From: Zygnema cylindricum
Lineage: Eukaryota; Streptophyta; Zygnematophyceae; Zygnematales; Zygnemataceae
Length of the DNA: 64,000 nt
Reading direction: 5' to 3'
NCBI GenBank assembly: GCA_037447655.1
Contig: JBBHKE010002325.1
Location: 1 to 64,000, forward strand
In this document: positions 44,280 through 56,230 of the stretch, one piece after another
Numbering within the stretch: position 1 is the stretch's first letter
Layout of the letters: each line of letters begins with the position of its first letter
Program-made: the position numbers and the translations under genes
Notes under the pieces: generated by a model
What the model was told of the DNA's origin: nothing
The model's input: the letters and a program-made list of their open reading frames with translations, nothing else
Database searches by the model: none

Positions 44280-46530
44280 TTAAAATCCGAAGACAGCTTT
44301 TCCAAAAATATATTCGGAGGTGAGAATTCCGGCGAAACCGATCATAGCCAATCGACCGTTCCAGCGTTCGGCTTTAGCGGTGAAGGGTCCATTGCTGTAT
44401 AATCAAAACAATAAAAAAAACAAATTTAGTGGAAAGAGAGGGGAAAGACGGGGGAAAAGAAAGAAAACGGACGGAAAACCGAGGGGAAACAGTAGGGAAA
44501 CAGAGTGGAAACAAAGTCACAAAGTTGAAACAAAGTCAAAGTAGAGTAGAAGCTCAGAAAGATTTAATCTTCAATTCTAGATAGCATTCTGTATGTAGAT
44601 GTTAAAAGGACAATGGCTGTTTTGTTCTAGACTCGGGTACATATAGCAGTTGGAAGTACTGATGGGCAAAGACGGGAAAATTTCATGATTTTTTTTTTAC
44701 CACATCCATCTTTCAAAAATCTAAGCCATACAGCTTTTTCAACACCGCAGCAAAACCTTACCATACCATCAAAGAAATTATAGATATGTATCATTTTTAC
44801 AAACACCAAATAAAGATCATAGCACAGTCGGCAATCATGTCAAACACTCGAAGAAAACTTACTTGAGGGAAGTTATAAATTTTCAATCAAAACAGAGATT
44901 ACAAAGAAAAATAAAGTTGTCAGTTCACATTCTACACAAACTATGAGAAAAATCTGTGCGGAACAGTATGAAGAAAAATACACTATTCCTTAAAATTTCA
45001 CTGCTTTGTTAAAAGAAGAGACCACAATTGGATGACAACAATCCTACCTGCGGCTGTCTGGGGACTCTCCGTTGAAGATGGGCACCAGAGATGCGAAGAT
45101 GAGGATCTGAGTGGACGCCAAAAGCCAGAAGAGGCCCGGGCTGTTGGGAGAGTTGACCTGGTCAACGATTCTGAGGCCTGTCATGCGCTCTGAGACGAAT
45201 CCCCAGGCACATCCCAACATGGCCTGCAAAAAAATAAAAACAACAAAGGATAAAACAACAGCTTTTTTGAGTTAGCGATAACTTGTGAATCTTAATCCAT
45301 AATAGACATTTTGAGCTCCAACCGGTTTAAATGAATCCACAGGCATATCCTAACATATCCTGCAAACCAAAAGAATGAAGAAGATATGCTCATTAGAGGG
45401 TTGGGAAAGACAAAAAGATGCTCATTAAACGGTTTAAAACTGCAAGTTTGGATATCAGCATGAATCCTAAACACCATCCTCTCAAAACGGTAATCTCAAT
45501 TTAGTATTAAAACGGCACAATTCACAAGGAAATTATGTAAAGAACTTTAAATGACATACATGAAAAACAATGCAGCTAGCAGAGAACCTACATAGAGAAA
45601 CCATGACAGAGATAACCCTGGAAACTTAAAAAAAACATTTTTTTTCAATTCCATAAATACATACCAGTCGTCCATTGATGGTCTCAGGTCCGGGTCCATC
45701 GAAAGCCATAACACTGCCAAAAGATGTGTTTCCGAGCTCGGGACGGCGGTCCACCTCAGCCCTAGGAATGGTAGCACCCTGAGAAGGAATACTTCCTACA
45801 ACAGATTGTTTCTCGCTGAAATTTTTCTCCTGATTGGCCAGAACATCTTCCTTGGTGATCTGATTTTTCGTACCGTCAACAGCGCTTTTTACCTGCGATA
45901 AGACAGCTTCAATGTGTTAGAGTTTCAAATTTTGTTATTAAAATCGTAGTTACTGTTAATGGTTATCAATTTTCAGTTCCTAGTCATCAAATCGCACTTA
46001 ATTATCAAATTGTAGTTGGTTAGCAAATCATGGTAAACAAACCGAAGCATCGTAAAAATTTGGTAAAGCAAGAGAGATATGAGTAACATTTAATTCAAAA
46101 AGGCTTTATAAATATGGCACATTTACGGCTTGAAAAATGTGCTTAAATTGAAAGTAAGTTATCTAAATCGTAATACGAGATCGTAGTTTGTCTACGCATG
46201 GTATAATAAGAAATCTAGAAAATCAAGAGGAGATTTTTATAATTTTCTTTAAGATCTCAAGGCTTTGTACAACAAATTTTGGCTCCGACACCTTACAAAC
46301 ACACAGAATTGTTGAATTTGAAAGAAATTCTGCAAGACAAGATTTCGTCAAAAACTTACAGCTGATAAAGGATCTTCTTTGGAGGCCTGACACACAATGG
46401 AGCGCCTCTGGTGGAAAGGAGAAATCTTCACTGCTCCAACGGAGCGGGAGGTGGATCGGACGGGCAAAGGAGAGAAAAGTTTCGTGGATTGCGCCGCTGT
46501 GTTGATGGAGAGCATGGCTGAAGCGGCCAT
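44280..46530 (-). CDS. ELIP: Early light-induced protein (ELIP), right arm
   Basis: The mirror-image twin of the unit 3 ELIP. On the minus strand the exons are 46530-46360, 45892-45665, 45223-45048 and 44394-44280, with the same sizes (171, 228, 176 and 115 bases) and all GT/AG borders intact, giving 229 residues. The transit peptide differs slightly (AAQSTKLFS, VGAVKISP). Both chlorophyll-binding motifs are intact: ETINGRLAMLGCAWGF and ERWNGRLAMIGFAGILTSEY. The residue after DSR is Ser instead of Arg because exon 4 starts with C. Intron 3 is longer here (653 versus 252 bases) and resembles intron 3 of the pseudogenes, so the unit 3 copy has lost intron sequence. Confidence 0.93.
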
Positions 46531-46984
46531 TTTTATGACTTTTTCTGTCAAAAGAGAAGAAAAAACTTTATCGTCAGAGAAATTTTGTACAGACAAGCTT
46601 GTTTCTTGTTAGTTTTGCTAAAAAGATAAAGCAGAAAAACAAGTATGATTATAAGCTGTGACAATATTAGTTTCTTAATACAGCATTACCAGATGTATCA
46701 ACTATATTGTCAATATACAAAACTGAACATTGTCACGTTAAGAACAAACTAAAAGCTTATTGTAATTAAAAAACGATGATCCCTTGTGAACCAGCTCACA
46801 GTCACTATTAGAATGAAGCTAAACGCAATATCATTGCAATATTCATCAAGTGCTAGAAAGAAATAAAACTTACTGTGATGAAGTTGAAGTGGTTAGGCTG
46901 TGAACTGAAAATTTGAGTGAATATTTGATTGCTGCAGATTGATTGCTGGAGGATTGTAATACTGAGTCTTGATTGTAACCCTAA

Positions 46985-47440
46985 GTTCACTTTTTATATT
47001 CTGGCAGGAGAACATTTCTGCAGTCCGCGGCAAGTGCCAAGCACAGGTCCTAATTCCACATCCATCCACGTCGCACGAACTTTCTGCCAGCAAACTCATT
47101 AGGCTACCACGTGGCAAACATAATTGTAAAACATGTCGACGATTTTTCCAGAAAGCCAATCAAACGCCTCTTTTTCCAGGAAATTGGGATGTACTTGGGG
47201 CTTCGCACGTGCTCTTTTCCGGCGAATGTCTGCCTCGAAGTCTCGAACAGAATTTCGCACGAAACAATACTTTTTTGAACTGTGAGGCTTTGGAGAACAC
47301 GTGTGAGGGCAGTGCTAGACGCAGCTTTTTTCTACGAGAGATTCATTCAGTACACGTGGCGCACAATCAGCAAGTATGCTAGAAGTTTTTTTTTGAAAAC
47401 TGCAGTTTCTCACTTGTTATTCTATTCGAGACGTGGCAAT
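46985..47440 (-). promoter_or_regulatory. ELIP promoter, right arm: four G-boxes and TATA
   Basis: CACGTG near 47107, 47205, 47298 and 47352 and the TATA box (TTTTTATAT on the plus strand near 46992) match the unit 3 promoter in order and spacing. Confidence 0.7.
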
Positions 47441-48190
47441 ATCAAGCCCTTCAATTTCTCTTAGAATTTCCTATTTCTACGTAATTAATGATTAGTACTG
47501 TAGCGCCATAATGGCATAATGCCATACTATTTTAAATCCTTTTTCTGCCAGTCTCTGAAATTTGAACCGTGCGAAGGAATCAGTGCGGACAACGCCGTGA
47601 ATCGTAATTACTAATTACTGAATTAGTTCTAACTAACTTGGTCGCGACTTTTCTGGCCAAAATCATAAAATAGTGTTAGGCTGTTAGAAAGTAAGTGGAT
47701 TATAATCTACCACGCCTCCACGCAAACTTCGTATTATATTTTTCAATTTCGCATTTAACACTAATAATTAAACGCTAATAACGATGGCACTCGACCAGTT
47801 TCAGTTCGGTTCATTTCGGCTCGGTTCGACGTCTTTTTGGTCTGAACTGAACTAAACGGTTTAAAACAAATTTGGAAATTCCCAGCCAAACCAAACCGTT
47901 GAGTTTTGCCGAACCAAGAATTGTCATCTTCTTAAACAGCAATTTCCTTCTGTCAAAATATAACGTACAAATCGAAAAAAGAGTAAAACTCCATCGTCTA
48001 TTTTAAACGACGAGCAATCCGTTTCGGCGTCGTAACGCCAACGCACGAGTAAATTCTATTGGTCCAATTTTTTGTTTAGTACGAAAAGTGCGCGCTGGTC
48101 ATTTACGTTTCCCGGAATCGGCGGCTGCCTGCTTCAATGGAACTTAACCCTAATCTGTAATTGGACTACCGCGTCGGAGTTTGCTACATA
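47441..48190. other. Upstream ELIP flank, right arm, no gene
   Basis: It includes the MITE-free site near 47,600-47,640, GGTTCGG-like words at 47790-47930, and the inverted GATTCAGCCGG block at 47930-48205. It is colinear with unit 2 (26562-27300) rather than unit 3, whose matching stretch has been replaced by an insert. Confidence 0.65.
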
Positions 48191-48520
48191 TTATATCGCC
48201 GGCTGAATCCCTACAAAAGTTCTCTGAATACGACAGAGAATCTGTACTATTTTAGAGGCTTTCTTCCTCTTCAAACTATGTACTGAAGTACCGATTCTTT
48301 TCTGGCAGACAATCTCCTGTACCGGAACCTTGTAAGTAGCATTTCCAGTGCAACTGTTGGCATTCTCGCTGAAACTTTTCAGATTCTCTGTACAAAAAAA
48401 AAAGTACAAATAGTAATTATTAAACACGATTAACAACAGTACTAAAAACCCGACTAGCTCCTTCTTCCTCAACCATCCCATAGCTAAGAAAGCTTCTCCA
48501 ACTTTCCTTTCTTCCTCCAA
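48191..48520 (-). other. Open frame divergent from two-helix gene, right arm
   Basis: A frame of 109 residues, MEEERKVGEAFLAMGW through a hydrophobic stretch LVGFLVLLLIVFNNYYLYFF to NATYKVPVQEIVCQKRIG and VGIQPAI. Copy A at 10093 shares the C-terminal 60 residues. In copy A the 5' region contains a consensus donor (AAG/GTAAGT) that is changed here to AAG/GAAAGT, so splicing may differ. Either a small protein or a non-coding divergent transcript. Confidence 0.35.
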
Positions 48521-48628
48521 TCACTCCTGTGTAACTCAATACGTAGAACTCGCGAACGTCACTCAATCTCGTGTGACTACCAGTCTTGTACCCGTCCGTA
48601 CCAATTCCGTGTGACGCTACAAACTAAA

Positions 48629-48829
48629 ATGGCCGAGGGAAATTTTGCAATAGGACAGATATGCGGCATTGCTGTCGGTATCTCGTGCGTCGGCCTTGTT
48701 CGATTGGCCAATAGATATGATGACAAGGCCTTGGTTATTATTGGTGCAGCATCTGTCCTTTTTGTGCAAATATCGACGCACTTAACTGTATTAGGTATAA
48801 GAAAGGCTTTGGAGAAAGGCAGTGAGTGA
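48629..48829 (+). CDS. Small two-helix membrane protein, copy D
   Basis: 66 residues, starting MAEGNFAIGQICG at the shared ATG, with LANRYDDKALVIIG and the end IRKALEKGSE. The two hydrophobic segments and the RYDDKAL loop are the same as in copy C, of which it is the mirror copy. It lies head-to-head with the minus-strand frame at 48520, with about 110 bp between, so both could use one bidirectional promoter. Function unknown. Confidence 0.65.
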   Translation: MAEGNFAIGQICGIAVGISCVGLVRLANRYDDKALVIIGAASVLFVQISTHLTVLGIRKALEKGSE

Positions 48830-50343
48830 AACTTATGAAACTGACCGAAACTGAAACTGAAGCTGAAACTGAAATTGAAATTGAAACTAGAATCAGAATT
48901 GGAATTGAAAGATAGCCGAAATGAAAAAAATGAGTTAGGGAAAAAATTTAAATGTTTTATTTTTCTAATAGCTTAACATTTTGAAACATGTTCCGATGGA
49001 CTTGGCTGAAATATGATTTTTTAGTTGTAGTTCTTAGTTGTTCCTTGACATTTAGTTATTTCGTGATGTTTAATCAACACAAACAAGTAGGTTTTAAAGG
49101 ACTAGAATTGAAAAGGCTGTGAGGTAGCCAGGATTGGAGACCTAGTTTTGTTTAGTGCAAAACTAGAACACATAGAAATGACAATTTTTTAATTAATGTT
49201 AGAGTAGACAATTCAAAAACACACTAGCTGAAAACAATGTTGCGAATTCTTGAAAATTGGTTGGAATACATAAAAATATATTCGTGCGCCTTAAAAGTGG
49301 AAAGTTAAAAGCTTTTTCGTGCAAATATGTTCGTTGCACTTCTTGACATTCAGGATTTAAATATGTAACTTTTTGAATCTTGACATTAAAGCCAAAATTT
49401 GACTATTGGACTTTTTAAAGTTATGCTATTAAAAACACATCATGCCCTTCACATGGAATGACCAATGTAAAAAATTGATCAACATTTTCTGCGAAGAAAA
49501 CTCGGCATATAAAGCAATAAAAAGTCAATTTCGGACTTAAAAACTTCCTTGAAACCAAATCTAAGCAATTCATACAAAAAAGGCATCGGTATGGAACATC
49601 AAAAGAGAATGTAACGAAAAAAATATACAGAATTGTACCAGCAATTTCAATTCACAAGCCTTTTTTGTAGCCTTGTAGTGTTGTATAAAAAGCCGTTCAG
49701 AAAAACAAGTAAAGTCAAAGCCCATAGTAAATTCGGCCAATCTAAAAAATAAAGTTGACGGTATAGCAAGCGATAATGTAAATAATCGGAAGCTATTTTT
49801 TCCTTTGTCCCACATGACAGCGCGACGATGGCAACAATTTTGGCCATTGCTTCCATAATAAGTTCTATGGGAGATTCATTTTCCGGAGTAACAAGTAGAA
49901 TATGGCCCTTGTGCTAAAAAAAAAAATCAATGATAGTAAGAGGTGAATTGTACCCTTTCTAAATACCAAGACAGCTAAACTACTAGGTGTTTAGCGACAA
50001 AATCTTGCGGAAGAATGAAAGAAATTGTTGTACAGATACAAAATATTGCTTGCCTTTGGTGATAACCAAAGGCACCGTATTCCAAAAATAAGCATCCAAA
50101 AAGTGAGAAAATGTAAGGAATAAAAACCTTGTTTTTTAAAAATTTGAAAAAAAATAAAAAAAATTAAAAAAATAAAAAAAGTTGAACGAATTGCCAATCA
50201 TGCCGATCCGATGATCTGTGAGCTTTAGAAAATTGACCCCAAAATTGTCTCCACGTGACGTTAATTTCATCCATAATTTCCAATTTCTATTTCCAAATCT
50301 TTCTTTCCAAAATAAAGTTTGCTTAAATTAATGTACCTAAATA
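48830..50343. other. Right-arm spacer and GH16 3' flank
   Basis: An inverted copy of 34156-35560. It contains the conserved segments read on the minus strand at 49856-49647 (MEAMAKIVAIVALSCGTKEK) and about 50320-50190 (MDEINVTWRQFWGQ). No confident gene. Confidence 0.6.
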
Positions 50344-51008
50344 CTCAATCCATGGTACTTAGCAACGGAAAAACCCTCATATCTCAATACTGAATAAGAC
50401 AAGGCAAATCTTGGTCACTCCACTTTCCCGACCAGCCTCCATCAAGAACTAAACTGGCATTCTACATAGAAGCGTAAAGAAACATCGATTTTTACCGGAA
50501 ATGTCGGAACTAAACTAAGTCTTTTTTGGCAATGCGTTCCACTTGATCGTCTACCAGCCACCTGGGAAGACATAGAAGGGAAATAAAAGTAGGATTGAGA
50601 CTTGATAAGAGGGAGGTAAGTGGGAATCAAATTAGTTGCCAGGTTTAAGAAATGTGAATTTACGGTTGGATCGGACGACGATGAGTTTGTGGAGCATTGA
50701 AATCATGCTTGAATTGCACTAACAATATAACGAAAACAGGGAAAGTGTTGGAAAAGTGTCCTAAGAGATATTAATAAGCACATATGCTCGTGAGAGAGTG
50801 AGAGAGAGGATACTTACATGATAGTGAACGCACTATAGTGAATGGTATATTTATCATGGGCTTCAAGGAAGTCAAATCCGAGGGACAGGAACACCTCATC
50901 CCCTCCAACTCCATCCAGAAAATAAATGGTTTGAATGCCCATTTTGTCGATTCCTACCAACTCAAAGTCGATCTCATCCTATGAAGGTTATCCCTCCATG
51001 GAGAAAAG
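50344..51008 (-). pseudogene. GH16 pseudogene, right arm (domain 2 only)
   Basis: On the minus strand the exon 51008-50817 keeps DEIDFEL (around 50961-50980) but has stops just before it (SMEG*, PS*), and the last exon (50561-50344) has several stops. The CAG acceptor at 51009 is still present, unlike in unit 3. It is truncated at the same intronic point as the unit 3 copy, and the adjoining ELIP intron 3 sequence matches, so both arms derive from one rearranged ancestor. Confidence 0.85.
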
Positions 51009-52619
51009 CTGGACAGGGAACGTAACGCGAGTGAGTTAGCAATCGTGCTTTGAGAAATTAGGAATTGGATATGGAGTATTGGGCAGTAGGAATCAAACAT
51101 TAGGCGCTAGAAATTGGTGATGAACACCAAAAATCGATGGACATTGAGCCATAAAAAATGGAAAATGAAAAATGGATATTGGACATTGAATGGATAAAAT
51201 TTGGACATTGAAAATTGAATCGAAAAAATTGGGAAATGAAAAATGGATATTGGACATTGAATGGATAAAAAATGGACATTGAATCGAAAAAACTGGGAAA
51301 TGAGAAACAATGCAACAGACCTCAAAAAACAGCAACACCGCATCAAAACCTTACTATAACACCAGAGAAGTTGTAGATATGTATGATCCCTATTAATTCC
51401 AAATAAAGAACATAGCGAAGTCATAAATCATCTCAAACACTATAGCAGAAAACTTATCACTGAAGAGAAGTTTTCAATAAAAACAGAGATTATAACATAG
51501 AATAAAATTGTCAGTTCATAACTTACACAAATAATAAGAATTTTTTGTGCAAAATAGTACGAAGAAAAAATACGCCATTCCTCTAAATTTCACTGCTTTG
51601 CAAAAAAAGAGACCATGATCGGATGACAGTAATCATACCTGCAGCTGTCCGGGGACTCTCCATTGAAGATGGGCACCAGAGATGCGAAGATGAGGATCTG
51701 AGTGGACGCCAAAAGCCAGAAGAGGCCCGGGCTGTTGGGAGAGTTGGCCTGGTCAACGATTCTAAGGCCTGTCATACGCTCTGAGATGAATCCCCAAACA
51801 CATCCCAACATGGCTTGCAAACAAATAAAAACAAAAAACGATAAAATATACTTTTTTGAGTTAGAGACAACTTGCGAATCTTAATCCATAATAGACATTT
51901 GAGCTTCAAAAGGTTTTAATGAATCCACAGGCACATCCTCAAATATTATGCAAACCAAAACAACAAAGAAGTTATGCTCATTAAAAGGTTAGGAAAGACA
52001 AAAAGATGGTCATTAAAAGATGAAAACCGCAAGATGGCATATCAACAAGAATCCCTTCTTAAGGCAAATTTCATACATAGACCATTATTTCAAAACATTG
52101 ACCTCAATTTAATTCTAAAACCTGAACTTCACAAAGAAATTAAGCAAAGAACTTCTAACAATGACATACATGAAAAACAATGAAACAAGAAAAGAACCTA
52201 CAAAGAGAAACCATGCACAAAGGTAGCCTAGAAACTTTTAACAAACACTTAATTTTTTTTTTTCGAATTCCATAAAAAATTGAATTCATACCAATCATCC
52301 ATTGATTCCCTGTAAGTCCGGGTGCATCGAAAGCAATAATATTGCCAAAAGATGTGTTTTCAAGCGTGGGACGACGATCCACCTTAACCTTAGAAATGGT
52401 GGAACCTCGGGATAGAATACTTTCTACAAAAGTTGTTTCTCACTAAAAATACACCTGATTGCCCAAAACATTTTGCTTGGTGATCTAATATTTGGTATTG
52501 TCAACGACGCTTTTCCATGCGACCTGAGTGCTAAGATTCATACAATCAAAGAATAGAGTGGACGATCTTGTGAAACCAAAGGTAAGAGATAGAGTGAACG
52601 ATCTTGTCAAATTGAAGGT

Positions 52620-52708
52620 GTTAAATTCACAGAAACCTATGCTTTACTCGCTCGCTTGACATCCATTCGCACTTTTCTTGCATTGGTTGTTGAACACGAT
52701 TTTTGAAA
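52620..52708 (+). pseudogene. Copia family 1 RT fragment, part 1
   Basis: Matches 21550-21615 (start of the RT palm: LTSIRTFLALVVEHDF-like). The frame continues, after the gag fold-back insertion, at 55411. Confidence 0.65.
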
Positions 52709-55410
52709 TAAAGCACAACAAGGCGGTATGCGGCGGAAACACACAAAAAAAAGAGGGGAGGGTGAGAGAAGGGAAAAAGCCTTGTAAAAAGGCTACAGCC
52801 ATTTAAATATAATTTTTTTTTTTGACTGATTGTGTTTCTTTTTGTGTGCTTACACTGCATACTGTCTTGTTTTGTTGTGTTTTATTTCAATTGGTATTGG
52901 AGCAGGCTGGTGCTCCAAAATTAAGTGCCAAAAAGTGGCGAGTGTATTTGCCATGGGGGGGGAGAACAAGTATAAGTCTTCCCCAATCACTACTTCCTCA
53001 TTTTTCTTCACCTTTTTGGAAACCGAAGATCCATAGGATCCCATTCAGGCGTCACCCGAGGCTAGTTTCGGTTTTGATGTTTCTCCTCCACTCGTGCCTC
53101 CTAAAAAAAACCCATTGGAGGAAGCGATATTGCCGAGGAACAATTAAAGTTCTTTCTTTGATAGAATTTTCATTTTAATGGATCAACGATTCTCTAATAT
53201 TGACCTAAAAACTAGGAATTCGGTACGAGGAGATCCGGAGCCCGATCCGAATGGTGTTGATCCCAGTGAAGAGGATGATAAATGCTCTAAAGAAATATTT
53301 TGGAAAAGTGAAAATCTTCATCGACAATGACTTGGATTTGGATGAAGAAGATGGACAAGTGTATTCCATGCCAAGGAAAACAATAATTTTCACTGGGAAT
53401 AATTTCGCTCCTTGGGGAAAGTATATCAAGACTCAACTGATGTTACACCACCTATAGAATGTGGTAATTTGAGAGGAGATGCTTTAGGACTTTGACCGGA
53501 AAGCCCGGAGAACTTGCAAAAGGAAAAACCTTCGGGCCATTGCCGGCCTTTTGCAATCATGTTCTCTGTCCATCCACGACCATTTCCTCACTCATAGATC
53601 CGCCCATGAGTGTTGGAAATCTCTTGAGAACCAATTCGAAAAATGAGGTCAAAATAAAGGTCAACAAATCTTTGAAGAATTTATGCAATTTAAACTTAAA
53701 CAAAATGAATCCATTGATAAAGCTCTGAACCGATATAATATAACTAATGAACACATTTTTAACAATGGTAGAGTCATAATGGATGAAGACAAGGAAATCG
53801 GATTGTTAAAGGCATTACCGGTCGAAATACTTCATTTAAAAAAAATCTTACAAGTACGATATAAGTGTACTTATGATTATGCAATAAATTACCTTAAGCT
53901 TGTAGAAGAAGACGATTATGCATCAAAAGGGTCTGAGAATGTAAGAACCTTGAATTTAAATGAATCAAACTTAAATCCTTGTTTACCATTGACATTTCAA
54001 ATGATAATCCGTTGGTTAATGGACACTTTCAAAATAGCGTGCATTGGAAGCAACTGGATAAGCCGCCTTCCCGTAAAACAACTCCACTTTCTTTTAGTAG
54101 TTTAAGTGAGTCATCGACGTGCGAAATTACGCTAAAGTTGGTTCGTTGAATTTGTGGAACAGTAAATTTGCCGAACCGTTAGGAATAAATAGAATGTCTG
54201 TCAACTTTGTTTCATTAAATTTTTCAACGCTGTCAATGTCATAAGTAATCAAATGTAGAGGTACCCAACGCCGGCAATGTCATAAATAATCAAATATCGA
54301 GATACCCACTGTACCCACGTGAATAACGTGGCCGCTCGCCACAGATATTCGTTTTAGAATTGTTAGTTCGCCCGTACCGGAAAATAAGACAGCGTTAGTG
54401 CACACGTGGTGTGACGGGCCAAAATCACTGACCTACCCCATTTTTTTGGGTAAAGACGTCAGCAAACGTAAAAAGAAGGTTCAAAATTGAAAACATTTGA
54501 GCGCTTTTTCCTCCTCTTTCGAAATTTGAAAACTCGAAGAAATTTCCATGCACGCCAGCACGTCCCTTCTCGCTACCGCCTCGTCCACCATATCGACCAT
54601 CGCCACGTCCACCTTTCGGTTCCACTACCGCCGCCATTAATTATAAAAAGAAAATGCGTGGAGACGTGGCAAAATTTGCCACAATAGTAACATCAGTTGT
54701 TTTCGTCCGGATATGTCAAAGATCCATGGTCGATTAGTTTGCAACAAAAGCATGTAAAATTGTCAATCTGCGATTTTTTTATTTTTTTTTTTATTTCTAT
54801 GACCTCCATATCTTTTAAAACCACCACCTCTACCGCCCATTTTGCCGCAGAGGAAATTAAGCTCTGTGCCATCACATGAGGTTACATTCAAAGTTCCTAC
54901 ATTCTCAAACCCTCTTGATGCATTAGCCTGTTTTTGTGCAGTCCTAAGGAAATTTAATGCATAATTTTAAACACATTATCACGTACTTGTAAGAATTTTT
55001 CTAAGTGAAGTATTTTGTCCGGTAATGCTTTTAACAATCCGGTGACCTTGTCTCCATCAATTATGACCATACGATTGTTAAGAGGGTGTTCAATAGTTAT
55101 GTTATATCGTTTTACAACTTCATCAATGGATTGATTTTGTTTAAGTTTAAATTATAGAAATTCCCCAAAGATTTGTTGACCTATATTTTTACCTCTCTGT
55201 TTTGAATTGGTTCTCAAAGGATTTTTAACACTCATGGGCGGATTCATGAGTGAGAAAATGGTCGTGGATGGACAGAAAACATGATTGCATAATGGTAACA
55301 ATGGCCCCAAGGTTTTTTTTTTCCAAGTCTTTCGGGCTTGTCGGCCAAAGTTTGGAAGTGTCTCCTCTCCAATTACCTCCTTCCGTCGATGACATAACAT
55401 TCATTGACTC
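52709..55410. mobile_element. Gag-only retroelement pair, convergent fold-back (right arm)
   Basis: The plus copy has a short LTR-like end (about 52826-52889), a primer-binding-like TGGTATTGGAGC (52892-52903) and a decayed UBN2-like Gag to about 54105 (FTGNNFAPWGKYIKTQLML; HDHFLTHRSAHE; QNESIDKALNRYNITNEHIF). The minus copy (55400 to about 54425) is the same Gag, 5'-truncated, with a damaged knuckle and RGG-like repeats (GRGDGRYGGRGG). Between them lies 300 bp with a two-unit CAATGTCATAA(G/A)TAATCAAAT repeat. An LTR-like inverted partner sits at 52709-52755. The element interrupts the copia RT fragment. No pol genes. Confidence 0.75.
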
Positions 55411-55660
55411 TTGATATACTTCTTATCAAATGGATGTCTAGAACGTCTTTTTGAAATGGTATATTTTCAAAAATGTTTATAAACATTAGCTTGAAGGTTA
55501 CGTATCTTTGGGTTTGAAAATCTCGTAAATTATCTCATTATGACCATTTTTGGCTTAAGACAATCCGCCTTGTATATCAAGCCATAGAATCAATACCATT
55601 ACGTGTAAGGAAAGATTTACTCGCATCGATGACGAATTTCATATTTCCTCTCGAGGCTTT
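55411..55660 (+). pseudogene. Copia family 1 RT fragment, part 2
   Basis: Nucleotide match to 21620-21860 (QMDV...AFL region and onward), interrupted at 55660 by copia family 2 and resuming at 60962. Confidence 0.7.
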
Positions 55661-56230
55661 TGTTAAGATTTCTGCGTCCATTTTCAGCGAAGGACCAGAA
55701 AGTCAAAGTTGGTCATAGTTGTTACGTGAGAGAGAAGTCAACCGGAGTCTTGTTAGTTATATGTACGGTTGATAGACGTGAAGGTACATATACGTAGACG
55801 TCAAGTTTTCGTGAAAACGTGGTCCTTGACTTGTAGTGTACGGGAAGTCAAGTAGACGTAAATTTTGAGTATACGTGACGAAAAAGCATGCGGACATTTT
55901 GTACTTGGCGGTCTTTCATTGGTCTACGTGTGTCACAAGTTAGATTCTAGTTCTTTACGTGACACGCAAGTTGCATAGGTCTATACGACACCTACACATA
56001 TAAAAAATGTACCAAAGCTATGGATTAATCAATCATCAATCTACTGAATGATTCTCTCCAATTTTTCCTTGCTGCCAGTTTTGCACTGAGTGCTTATTTT
56101 GTTGTGGAATTAATCTATCTTCTTTCTTGTTCAGTAATTAAGTTTTGCTTTCTCATAAAGAGAATTGTTTTCCTTAGCTTCCTGTCTTGTAATTGATCGA
56201 TCCTATGGCCAATTCTTCATAATCTCAACA
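55661..56230 (+). mobile_element. Copia family 2, 5' LTR (570 bp)
   Basis: TGTTAAGATTTC...AATCTCAACA. It differs from the 3' LTR (60392-60961) at 16 positions by my count, about 97% identity. The 5-mer GCTTT precedes it (55656-55660) and follows the 3' LTR, a perfect target-site duplication. A TATAAAAAATG sequence near 56000 is a likely promoter. A gag-frame ATG lies at 56205 inside the LTR. Confidence 0.95.

Noticed and set aside
54425-54637. RGG-rich 70-residue frame as an RNA-binding protein
   Set aside because: It is the tail of the minus-strand gag copy in the fold-back element.
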